Shown one piece after another: positions 7,282 to 14,591 of a stretch of 22,968 nt of DNA. The stretch covers positions 1 to 22,968 of the forward strand of contig JBDGXI010000034.1 in NCBI GenBank assembly GCA_039584685.1. The letters run 5' to 3'. The position numbers and the translations under genes were made by a program. Source of the DNA: Benthicola sp039584685 (GTDB taxonomy: Bacteria > Gemmatimonadota > Gemmatimonadetes > Palauibacterales > Palauibacteraceae). Numbering within the stretch: the first letter of the stretch is position 1; each line of letters opens with the position of its first letter. The notes below the pieces were generated by a model that did not search any database, had not been told where the DNA came from, and saw only the letters and a list, made by a program, of their open reading frames with translations.

Positions 7282-8541
7282 TCAGGCGGTTCGGACGGCG
7301 GGTCCCGGTCGGGAGATCGCTCGGTCCAGGAATGACGAAAGGTGATTGCTCAGGTAGCGGGCATCGTCCGCGGCTCCGTCGATCAGGCTGGACTTGCGGC
7401 GTCTGAGAAACGGCATTCCCAGCAGGTACATGCCAGGTGCTTCCACGACTCCGCCATCGTGCCGTACCCGACCCTTCCGGTCCAGAACGGGCACGTCGAG
7501 CCACGAGTAGTCAGGACGAAATCCGGTAGCCCACAGAATGGTCCGGATCCCACCGAGATCCATGTCCAGGGGTGGCGATGCCTCGACCCTGGTGGGCTCG
7601 AAGCGGTGTGGCGGATCGACATCGCCGTTCAGCGAGTTCTCGGTCGCCCACTCATCGATCCGGTCCAGCAGTCGGTTCATCTTGAGGTCCGACATCGCGC
7701 ACTGGTTGGGTAGCGATCCCGAGAACTGCACCTTCGTGTTCTGAATCCCGGCGAGACGGCCCACGAGTCGGACGCCGATGTCGGTCAGACGATTGAGGTC
7801 CAGGTCTCTGCGATCGTCCGACCCCACGAGCTGCAGGGAAGGAACGTTTCGGGCGCGAACGAGGTTGTCCACCTCTTCGTAGCTCTCATCCAGCACGCCG
7901 ACCGCGTCCATCCACCACTTGATGTCCCTGCCGCGATAGACCCGCGGCACCCGGATGTGCTCTCCGACCGCCAGGGTGACGGACCGGCCCGAGCGATGGA
8001 TTTCCTCGGCGATCTGTGCGCCCGAGGAAGCGGCGCCGACGACCAGAACCTCACCGTCCGCCAGCTGATCCGGGTTGCGGTACTCGAGCGGCGTCAGCGT
8101 ATCGATTCGGTCAGGCAACATCTCGGCGATCGCCGGGACGGTCGGGATGTTGCACGCCCCGGTCGCGATCGCGACCGCCTGGCACCGCCAGGTCCCCCGG
8201 TCCGTCTCGACCTCGTAGCCGTCGTGGGCCCTTCGCACCGACGTGACGGTGGTCCGGGTCTGGACGGGGGCCGAGATCAGTCCGGCGTACCGTTCCAGGA
8301 AGGCTATCGTCTCGGGCATCGTCCGGTACCCGTCCGGGTCGTCACCCTGGTAGGCGTACCCGGGCAGCCGGCTCTGCCAGTTGGGGGTGAGCAGACGAAG
8401 CGAGTCCCACCGCTCGGTCTTCCAGGTGTTCGCCACCTCACCGCGCTCGAGGACCACGTGGTCGATCGAGCGATCGGTGAGGCAGCGGCTCATGGCCAAT
8501 CCGGCATGGCCGGCTCCGAGAACGACGGTCGTAGTGCGCAT
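7282..8541 (-). CDS. FMO/CzcO-like NAD(P)/FAD flavoprotein monooxygenase
   Basis: A 419-residue two-dinucleotide-domain flavoprotein. The FAD motif GAGHAGLAMS is at 9-18 and the NADPH motif VVGAASSGAQIAEEI at about 167-181. Between and after them are IATGACNIP (about 125-133) and, near the C-terminus, ATGFRPDYSWL, the second GD-like FAD contact of this group. This matches proteins often labelled flavin-containing monooxygenase or putative K+ transport flavoprotein (CzcO). The classical Baeyer-Villiger fingerprint is not clearly present. The open frame continues 45 codons upstream into the OsmC gene. The ATG at 8541 is chosen because it starts the Rossmann strand directly and has GGAG five bases upstream. 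It lies 28 bases after the OsmC stop and 13 bases before the next gene, so it is in an operon. Confidence 0.9.
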   Translation of the reverse strand: MRTTTVVLGAGHAGLAMSRCLTDRSIDHVVLERGEVANTWKTERWDSLRLLTPNWQSRLPGYAYQGDDPDGYRTMPETIAFLERYAGLISAPVQTRTTVTSVRRAHDGYEVETDRGTWRCQAVAIATGACNIPTVPAIAEMLPDRIDTLTPLEYRNPDQLADGEVLVVGAASSGAQIAEEIHRSGRSVTLAVGEHIRVPRVYRGRDIKWWMDAVGVLDESYEEVDNLVRARNVPSLQLVGSDDRRDLDLNRLTDIGVRLVGRLAGIQNTKVQFSGSLPNQCAMSDLKMNRLLDRIDEWATENSLNGDVDPPHRFEPTRVEASPPLDMDLGGIRTILWATGFRPDYSWLDVPVLDRKGRVRHDGGVVEAPGMYLLGMPFLRRRKSSLIDGAADDARYLSNHLSSFLDRAISRPGPAVRTA

Positions 8542-8569
8542 GACGGCTCCAGAGTCCCCGAGCCCGCGC

Positions 8570-9130
8570 TCAGTTGACCTCGACCGTGACGTTGGTCGGG
8601 TTGGTGATGACGTCGTACACGGCCGATCGCTTCTGCGACTGGGCGACGACGGCCCTGATCTCGTCGGGAGTGGCATCGGCGTCGATGTCGTACGTGACCT
8701 TGATACCGCTGAAGCCGTTCCGGACGTCGGGGTCGATGCCGAGGATGCCCTGGATGTCCATCCCGCCCTCGAGTGTCGCTACGACCGAATTCAGCTGGAT
8801 GTCGCGATTCTGGGCTACCGAAGCGACGCCTGCGGTCAGGCAGCTCGCCAGTCCGGCCAACACGAGCTCGACCGGAGTAGCCCCGCGGTCCTCGGAGGCG
8901 AAGATCTCAGGGTGATCGGCATCGTAGGTGAACACCGTCCGGTGCTTCTGCTCCTCGCCGAGCCCGAAGAAACCCTCTACGCGGGAGCGGCTGTGCGTTC
9001 CGTTCACCCACTCGCAGGTCGCCCGCCACGTGAACTGAGCGGCTTCCGGCATCCCGGTCAGTACCTCGCGGGCTCCCAGCAGGGCTTCGACGTTGACTCC
9101 GTTGTCGACAGGGCTGGTGATCGTGGACAT
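8570..9130 (-). CDS. OsmC-family protein with one of the two redox cysteines
   Basis: OsmC/Ohr-superfamily protein of 186 residues, a group of thiol peroxidases acting on organic hydroperoxides plus uncharacterised relatives. The helix carrying the peroxidatic cysteine is present (VLAGLASCLTAG, Cys97), as is the conserved ending VYDVITNPTNVTVEV. The second family cysteine, normally in a CP just before that ending, is replaced by Ser169-Ala170. A thiol-peroxidase cycle through an internal disulfide therefore looks impossible. Cys39 is an extra cysteine in the N-terminal extension. The ATG has a near-perfect AAGGAGG four bases upstream. It is the first gene of the operon with the two flavoproteins and MaoC. 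The loss of the second Cys occurs in some OsmC subgroups, whose function is not settled. Confidence 0.9.
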   Translation of the reverse strand: MSTITSPVDNGVNVEALLGAREVLTGMPEAAQFTWRATCEWVNGTHSRSRVEGFFGLGEEQKHRTVFTYDADHPEIFASEDRGATPVELVLAGLASCLTAGVASVAQNRDIQLNSVVATLEGGMDIQGILGIDPDVRNGFSGIKVTYDIDADATPDEIRAVVAQSQKRSAVYDVITNPTNVTVEVN

Positions 9131-9312
9131 GGTTCCTCCTTGAGTTCCGGTTCGTTACGTGATCCACTCATCCACGTATGCGAACTGGTGACTCAATACC
9201 GGACACGGGTCGCTGGCGGGCATCCCGGGCTCTCGCTCGAGACGTGTGTCATACGGGTACCGATTGGGGAGTGCGCCATCCAACGGAGGGTACTGCGGTT
9301 CGACGGCCGACC

Positions 9313-9342
9313 GGGGAGACGCGGTCTTCACCGCGCCTCCCC
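9313..9342 (-). terminator. Strong hairpin downstream of the 14-blade propeller gene
   Basis: Thirteen-pair stem (9313-9325 with 9330-9342) and four-base loop. The single mismatch on the plus strand (A9319-C9336) becomes a G-U pair in RNA made from the minus strand, so the structure suits a leftward transcript. It starts 10 bases after the stop of the propeller lipoprotein. No T-tract follows, so it may be a Rho-independent terminator of the weak-tail type or a 3' end stabiliser. The remaining gap to 9131 should carry the promoter of the OsmC operon, but I see no convincing boxes. Confidence 0.55.
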
Positions 9343-9352
9343 AACCGGGTTC

Positions 9353-11326
9353 CTACTTCGGCAGCGCGGCTTCCATATCCATGGCGTGCAGGTTCGTGTC
9401 GCCCTCGGCCATCTGGTAGTACAGGCTGCCATCAGGCGTCCACTGTGGAGCCCCTTCGTCACCGTCGGTCATCGTGAGCCGCGTGGCCTCGCCGCCGGTC
9501 GCGGGCATCACGTACAACTCGTAGTTGCCCTCCATGTTGCCCATGAACACTATCGACTGCCCGTCGGGCGAGTAGCGGGACCCGACTTCCCAGGCGGGAT
9601 CTCCCGCCAGCAGCGTGATCTCGCCGGTCGCTACATCGAGAGCCGCGATGTCGAATCCGACGCCGCTGTGGTGGTTGAACAGGATTCGTGACCCGTCCGG
9701 ACTCCACTCGGCGGCCGCGTTGTATCCTTCGGTCGTGAGCTGCCGCACCTCACCGCTCGATGAGATCAGGAACAGCTGCATCTGGCCGCTCGGCGTGTTC
9801 GTGGACGCGAACAGGATCTGTGAGCCGTCGGGGCTCCACCGCGGGCCGTTCACTCCGCCCATGGTCGTGAGGCGCTGCGCTTCTCCTCCCTCGGCCGACG
9901 CGACGTACAGGTCGGTGTCACCTCCTTCACGGTCGGAGATGAACGCGAAACCGGATCCATCGGGACTCCAACGCGGAGACTGGTCGTCGCCCGCACTGGT
10001 GATCAGGAGCTGTTCTCCCACTCCGTCAGGGCCGATGACGAAAATCTCGCTCGAGCCATTGCGATCCGAAACGAACAGGAGCCGCGAGCCGTCGGGAGAC
10101 CAGTCGGCCGCGAAACTGTCCCCCTGGCCCCTTGTTAGATTCAGCGCTTCACCGCCTTCGACGGCCCTGACCCACAGGTCGTTCGCGCCCTCCGCGTCCG
10201 ATCCGTATGCCCACATCGATCCATCGGGACTCAGGGTCGCCGCGAAGTGGTTGGAGGCTCCGGAGGTGACCGCGGTCCGCTCGCCGCCTTCGGCAGGAAC
10301 GGTGAAAATGTGCGACTTCGCGGCATTGTACGTGTACACGATCCGCGAGCACTCGTCGGCGCAAACCGGCGCGCCCTCCGCCGCGTCATCATTCGTGAGG
10401 CGGACGACGTCGCCACCGGCCGCGGGCACGGCGTACACGTCGGTCTGTCCGCCGCGGTTCGAGCGGAACACGATCCAGGTGTCGCCTGCGGCGTAGCGCG
10501 GGCCGAACTCGTCGGACTCGTCCATCGTGACCTGGGTCAGGCCGGTCCCGTCGGCCCCGATCGTCCAGATATCGGCGTTGCCGGAGCGGTCGGACGCGAA
10601 CAGCAGCGTGCTTCCATCGCTCGACCACATCACGGCTCCGTCGTCACCCGCGTCATCCGTGACCTGGCGGGCACCGCTCCCGTCCGCCCCGATCACCCAG
10701 AGGCTGGACGAGCCGCTCGCGTCGGATGCGTACGCGATCATGCTTCCGTCGGGCGACCAGTCGGCTCCCTGCTTGTTGCCGGGGCCGCTCGTGATCTGTG
10801 TCGCTTCACCGCCACCGGCGGGCACGGCGTAGAGGTTGAACTCGCCGCCTCGGTTGCCGGAATACAGGATCACGGACCCGTCGGGTGACCACGAGGGGCC
10901 GAACTCGAGCCCCGGGTCGGACGTGAGCCGGATGGGCTCGCCCCCGTCGGCGGATATGACGAAAACGTCGGGCGGCGCGTACAGGTCCGACGTGTATGCG
11001 ATCATGGTTCCGTCGGGCGACCACGCCGATCCTCCGATCCAGTTCTGTTCGGGGGTGACCTGCGTAGCCGGGCCGCCGCTCGCCGGCATGCGGTACAGCG
11101 CCAGCCGGCCGGTTTCGTCGGATGTGTAAGCGATGTGCTGTCCATCCTCCGAAACGGAGGGGGCGACCTCGTCGGACGGCGCCGATGTGAGTTGCACGGC
11201 GGCGCTGGCTTCGAGTCCGGCATCGGCACTCACGTCCGCGCCGGCGTCACTGTAGTCCTCGCCACACGCGCCCACGGACAGGACCACGAATGCGAGTAAA
11301 ACGGTTGCAGCGAAAGGGAACTTCAT
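9353..11326 (-). CDS. Fourteen-repeat PD40/TolB-like double beta-propeller lipoprotein
   Basis: A 657-residue predicted lipoprotein: hydrophobic signal and lipidation Cys21 (SVGAC), an acidic Ala-rich linker, then PD40 repeats to the C-terminus. The W/F-SPDGS-type blade marker recurs at about residues 59, 103, 147, 191, 235, 279, 322, 366, 410, 453, 498, 542, 586 and 630. That is fourteen blades with a period of 44 residues, consistent with two seven-bladed propellers. Blade 6 has AAGD instead of SPDG. Blade 7 has Cys322 and Cys326 in place of the usual marker, right at the expected junction. The open frame extends 17 codons upstream, but the ATG at 11326 begins the signal peptide and has GAGAGG about 9 bases upstream. 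No enzyme motif is seen; TolB-type propellers usually bind protein partners. It is divergent from the barrel gene. Confidence 0.9.
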   Translation of the reverse strand: MKFPFAATVLLAFVVLSVGACGEDYSDAGADVSADAGLEASAAVQLTSAPSDEVAPSVSEDGQHIAYTSDETGRLALYRMPASGGPATQVTPEQNWIGGSAWSPDGTMIAYTSDLYAPPDVFVISADGGEPIRLTSDPGLEFGPSWSPDGSVILYSGNRGGEFNLYAVPAGGGEATQITSGPGNKQGADWSPDGSMIAYASDASGSSSLWVIGADGSGARQVTDDAGDDGAVMWSSDGSTLLFASDRSGNADIWTIGADGTGLTQVTMDESDEFGPRYAAGDTWIVFRSNRGGQTDVYAVPAAGGDVVRLTNDDAAEGAPVCADECSRIVYTYNAAKSHIFTVPAEGGERTAVTSGASNHFAATLSPDGSMWAYGSDAEGANDLWVRAVEGGEALNLTRGQGDSFAADWSPDGSRLLFVSDRNGSSEIFVIGPDGVGEQLLITSAGDDQSPRWSPDGSGFAFISDREGGDTDLYVASAEGGEAQRLTTMGGVNGPRWSPDGSQILFASTNTPSGQMQLFLISSSGEVRQLTTEGYNAAAEWSPDGSRILFNHHSGVGFDIAALDVATGEITLLAGDPAWEVGSRYSPDGQSIVFMGNMEGNYELYVMPATGGEATRLTMTDGDEGAPQWTPDGSLYYQMAEGDTNLHAMDMEAALPK

Positions 11327-11447
11327 GATATGGCCTCTCAGGTAGATGGGTGCAGAGGTGCTCACAATGGTACCCAAGGCAGGCGTTCTCGTCTACCTTC
11401 ATGTGCGGCCGCCTGTACCGCTTGAGCGTATTCAGCAAGAGTCGCTT

Positions 11448-12854
11448 TTGATCAAACATGCGCTGACCCACCGGTGCACCGTGTTAGTGGTCCTGTTCCT
11501 GGCGCTGCGGGCCGCGGCATTCCCGACCAGCACCACGGCTCAAGTCGACTCCGCCTCGCTGCACGCGACTCTCAGCCTCTGGGACGAGAGCAACTGGCTG
11601 CAGTTTCTCAATCGTGACGCGGCCGACGGAGGTCGCTTAAGCTCCCTGGGGATCCTGCAGCGGTTCCACGAGGACATCGACTTCGAGTATCAGATCGATC
11701 GGCTGGCGGCGGGTTTTTCGATGACGGAGGACTATGCCTGGTACAGGTTGGAGAGAAATGGGGTCAGGTGGTCGGGCGCCAGCATCACCAAACGCGATCT
11801 ACTCAGCGGTGCACAGTTCAAGACGGCCGTCCCGATCGGAAAGAGCTGGAACTTCAGGCTTCAATTCGATCGGGAAGTCAGCCCGACCACGAACCGGAAC
11901 CGGCTGCGTTTCGAATTCGACAAGAGCTGGGGCAGCGGCGTGTTCGCGTATGGAGGCGGATCGCTCGATCCGGTGAAACCGGATTCCGACCTGGAGTTGG
12001 GCATCGGCTGGCGCAGCGCAGCGACAGGCAATCCCCGTCATGAGGCCAGACTCACGCTGGCCGTGGTCGACTGGTCCAGCAACCTGATCTATCTGGGGCT
12101 GAACGCTGCCAAGCAGCCGCAAGTCGACAGCACGCTGGCGTACGATCGACAACCGCTCGCGCTGCACGGATCCGTCTCGAGTGCCATCACGAGGACCGTG
12201 CGGCTGGAGGCATTCGGGATGGCAGCGACTCCGTCCACGATCGACCAGTACGAAGGCCTCAACCGGGACCAGGGCATTCGTCAGGAAGAGGAATTCGGCT
12301 TCGTGGGCGGACTGGTGGAGTGGTCGGCCCGGCCCAACCTCAGAATCGGCGGATTCGCCACTTACGTCCGCGCCCAGACGGAACGCTCTGCCCTCTCGGA
12401 AGGCCTTGGCGTGGACGAGTATCGCCTGATAGAGGAGACGACGAACGTCGGCGCGTTTGCCTTATATGGAATCGGCCGCCAGTGGCACATGGAGGCCTTC
12501 ATCGCGAGGAATCGACGCCCGGAGGAACGAGAGTACCGGAATGGGACGCTCCCTGATGTCGATTACCTGGACCAGGCGTGGACCGGTCAGGTAGTGGCTC
12601 GGCGAACCACGGCTCGGGGCCTGGTCGCGGACCTGGGCATCCTTTGGGACGTCCGGGATGTAGTCAGAGGCGACGGACAGGTTCCCTCGGCGGGCACGCT
12701 GGGTTGGCACAGCTATCGGCTGAACGCCATGGCTGGCTGGCGATTCAACTCGCACGTGATGTTCCTCCTGGGCGCCGGGCTCGATCTGGACGGTGATCGC
12801 AGCGGAAGCAGCTGGTTCGACGGGGTGAGAGCGAGGCTCACGGTCCTCTGGTGA
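11448..12854 (+). CDS. Predicted outer-membrane beta-barrel protein (unrecognised family)
   Basis: About 468 residues: signal peptide (MIKHALTHRC, then VLVVLFLALRAAAF, TTAQ) followed by regularly alternating amphipathic strands with many aromatic ends, and a terminal RLTVLW ending in an aromatic residue, typical of BAM-inserted barrels. Examples of strands are WNFRLQFDREV, NRLRFEFDKSW, VRLEAFGMAA and GWRFNSHVMFLLGAGLDLDG. I do not recognise the family. The start is uncertain. The frame is open from an ATG at 11346, but that would put it 20 bases from the divergent propeller gene and before the signal peptide. The TTG at 11448 places the signal peptide at the N-terminus; a GTG at 11478 is another option. 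The long strand count suggests a barrel of perhaps 14-18 strands (estimate). Confidence 0.75.
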   Translation: MIKHALTHRCTVLVVLFLALRAAAFPTSTTAQVDSASLHATLSLWDESNWLQFLNRDAADGGRLSSLGILQRFHEDIDFEYQIDRLAAGFSMTEDYAWYRLERNGVRWSGASITKRDLLSGAQFKTAVPIGKSWNFRLQFDREVSPTTNRNRLRFEFDKSWGSGVFAYGGGSLDPVKPDSDLELGIGWRSAATGNPRHEARLTLAVVDWSSNLIYLGLNAAKQPQVDSTLAYDRQPLALHGSVSSAITRTVRLEAFGMAATPSTIDQYEGLNRDQGIRQEEEFGFVGGLVEWSARPNLRIGGFATYVRAQTERSALSEGLGVDEYRLIEETTNVGAFALYGIGRQWHMEAFIARNRRPEEREYRNGTLPDVDYLDQAWTGQVVARRTTARGLVADLGILWDVRDVVRGDGQVPSAGTLGWHSYRLNAMAGWRFNSHVMFLLGAGLDLDGDRSGSSWFDGVRARLTVLW

Positions 12855-12934
12855 CCTCCCGCGGCCGGATATCACTCGAGACGGCGCACCGCTGCTTCGG
12901 CCGAGGTCCGCAGGGCGGCGGTCGGATGAGCCTG

Positions 12935-12965
12935 CGTGCAATGCACGGGCGTCCTCACATATTAT
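12935..12965 (+). promoter_or_regulatory. Possible promoter with palindromic site before the six-TM kinase
   Basis: The 153-base gap after the barrel gene contains the near-perfect inverted repeat CGTGCA-A-TGCACG (12935-12947). A TATTAT sequence follows at 12960-12965, in a position to act as a -10 box about 43 bases before the kinase GTG. The palindrome covers where a -35 would lie, and no standard -35 is visible, so it might be an activator or repressor site. Weak, sequence-only evidence. Confidence 0.3.
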
Positions 12966-13007
12966 CAAGAGGGAGCAGCGCTGTCCGCATAAGGAAATGA
13001 GACGCTG

Positions 13008-14591
13008 GTGCTCAAACCGAGGCATGCTGGCCTACGGGGTGGACCCGGGACGCCGAGTCAGTCGACTCCGGGCCTTCCGCTCTCGCTGCTGCGCAAGGCT
13101 TCGAACCGCCTTCAGGTCATTTGCGGGGTGCTATTCGTCATCCTGGCGTTCAGCTGGCTCGGCGGAAACTGGGTCGAGGGCGAGCTCGCGTCCGAGTTCG
13201 CCAACCCGCTGGAGTTCGGCCCTGGCGTGACGATGATGGCAGCATCGCTGCTGGTATTCGGTCTGGTACGCGGTTCCAGGCTGTCGCCGTCTCGTGTCAT
13301 CGCCACCGGGCTCACCTTCCAGGTTGTCATCAGCTTCTGCATACCGATCTCTCAGTACTACGGGGCCTTCGCCGGCGTGCAGGCCGGTCGCATTACAAGT
13401 GATCTGGTAGGGCTGTCGTCCGTGGCGATCTGGATGCTGTTCTTCGCGGTCCTATTCCCCTCCAGGCCCCGTCACGCACTGATCGCCCTCACACTTTCCG
13501 GATCCGCAGTGCCCATCACGGTAGCGCTCCTGATTCGCTTCGGTGACATGCCGCACCTGTCACCAGGGCAATTCTCCTCCGTCTTCGTAATTCCATACGC
13601 GATCGTGGTCGTTACGAGCTACGTCGCCGCCCGGATCATCTACGGATTGGGAAGAGACATTCTCCATGCAGAGGAGCTGGGCAGCTACCACCTGCAAGAG
13701 CTCATCGGACGGGGTGGCATGGGTGAGGTCTGGAAGGCGAGCCACAACATGCTGGCCCGTCCGGCGGCGATCAAATTTATTCGTGGCGATGTGCTCGACA
13801 AAGGGCAGGGAGGCCTCGATGTGGCACTCGCTCGCTTCGAGAGGGAAGCCCAGGCGACCGCGTCCCTCCAGTCACCCCACACCGTGGAGCTCTACGACTA
13901 CGGAGTAAGTGAGGACGGGTCCTTCTACTACGTCATGGAGCTCCTGGACGGAATCGATCTGGAATCACTCGTCCAACGCTGCGGTCCCCTTCCGGCTGAG
14001 CGCGTCGTGCACATCATGCTGCAGGCGTGCCGGTCGCTCGGCGAGGCCCACCGTCGGGGGCTCATACACCGGGACCTCAAACCGGCCAACCTCTACCTGT
14101 GCCAGCGTGCCTTCGAGCCCGACTTCCTGAAAGTCCTCGACTTCGGCCTCGTGAGGCAGTCGGCCCTCACCACGGAGCCCGAGGAGACGGTGACGAAGAC
14201 GGGGCTGCTCGCCGGGACCCCGGGTTACATGGCTCCGGAGATGGCCATGGGAAGCGACAGCATGGACTCGCGGGTGGACACCTACGCTCTGGCGTGTGTA
14301 GCCTACAAGCTACTCACCGGCCGCGCCGTGTTCGAAGAGAAGAACGTCGTGGCTACGATCTTCGCGCACGTGCACACTCCTCCCCAACCTCCCAGTGCCT
14401 TTTCCGAGCTACCGATTCCCCCCGATCTCGACGACGTCATCCTGGCCTGTCTCTCCAAGGATCCAGATGATCGGCCACGAACGGCAGAGGATCTTGCCTT
14501 CGAGTTAGGCAGAATCGAATTCCCGCAGCCGTGGACGAGGGAGCGTGCCGCCACCTGGTGGCAGACACACATGCCGGTCACGACCGGATGA
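13008..14591 (+). CDS. Membrane Ser/Thr protein kinase with N-terminal six-TM domain
   Basis: A 527-residue Hanks-type kinase. Hydrophobic segments at about 35-52, 72-88, 97-114, 133-150, 157-176 and 190-214 form an N-terminal polytopic domain, followed by the kinase domain at about 225-505. Kinase motifs are complete: Gly loop GRGGMG (234-239), Lys256 (AAIKF), Glu280, HRDLKPAN (His354, Asp356, Lys358, Asn361), DFG at 378-380, APE at 409-411 and Asp424. It should therefore be active. The order is the reverse of the common kinase-TM-sensor layout, so sensing would be within or near the membrane. The GTG start has AAGGA about 12 bases upstream, a rather long spacing; another start is possible. 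Its stop overlaps the ATG of the beta-lactamase-fold lipoprotein (ATGA), so the two are translated together. The N-terminal domain is not a family I recognise. Confidence 0.92.
   Translation: MLKPRHAGLRGGPGTPSQSTPGLPLSLLRKASNRLQVICGVLFVILAFSWLGGNWVEGELASEFANPLEFGPGVTMMAASLLVFGLVRGSRLSPSRVIATGLTFQVVISFCIPISQYYGAFAGVQAGRITSDLVGLSSVAIWMLFFAVLFPSRPRHALIALTLSGSAVPITVALLIRFGDMPHLSPGQFSSVFVIPYAIVVVTSYVAARIIYGLGRDILHAEELGSYHLQELIGRGGMGEVWKASHNMLARPAAIKFIRGDVLDKGQGGLDVALARFEREAQATASLQSPHTVELYDYGVSEDGSFYYVMELLDGIDLESLVQRCGPLPAERVVHIMLQACRSLGEAHRRGLIHRDLKPANLYLCQRAFEPDFLKVLDFGLVRQSALTTEPEETVTKTGLLAGTPGYMAPEMAMGSDSMDSRVDTYALACVAYKLLTGRAVFEEKNVVATIFAHVHTPPQPPSAFSELPIPPDLDDVILACLSKDPDDRPRTAEDLAFELGRIEFPQPWTRERAATWWQTHMPVTTG

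Noticed and set aside
8381..9691. Plus-strand open frame of 436 codons
   Set aside because: It runs antisense across the FMO-like, OsmC and propeller genes and their intergenic gap; high GC produces such shadow frames.
9615..10496. Plus-strand open frame of 293 codons rich in Pro/Ser
   Set aside because: Complement of the propeller repeats; its own repeated PSGLH-like stretches are just the reverse reading of the SPDGS codons.
9353..11326. Regular DNA repeats that could suggest a CRISPR or satellite array
   Set aside because: The 132-base period equals the 44-residue blades of a protein propeller; units are diverged and in one reading frame.
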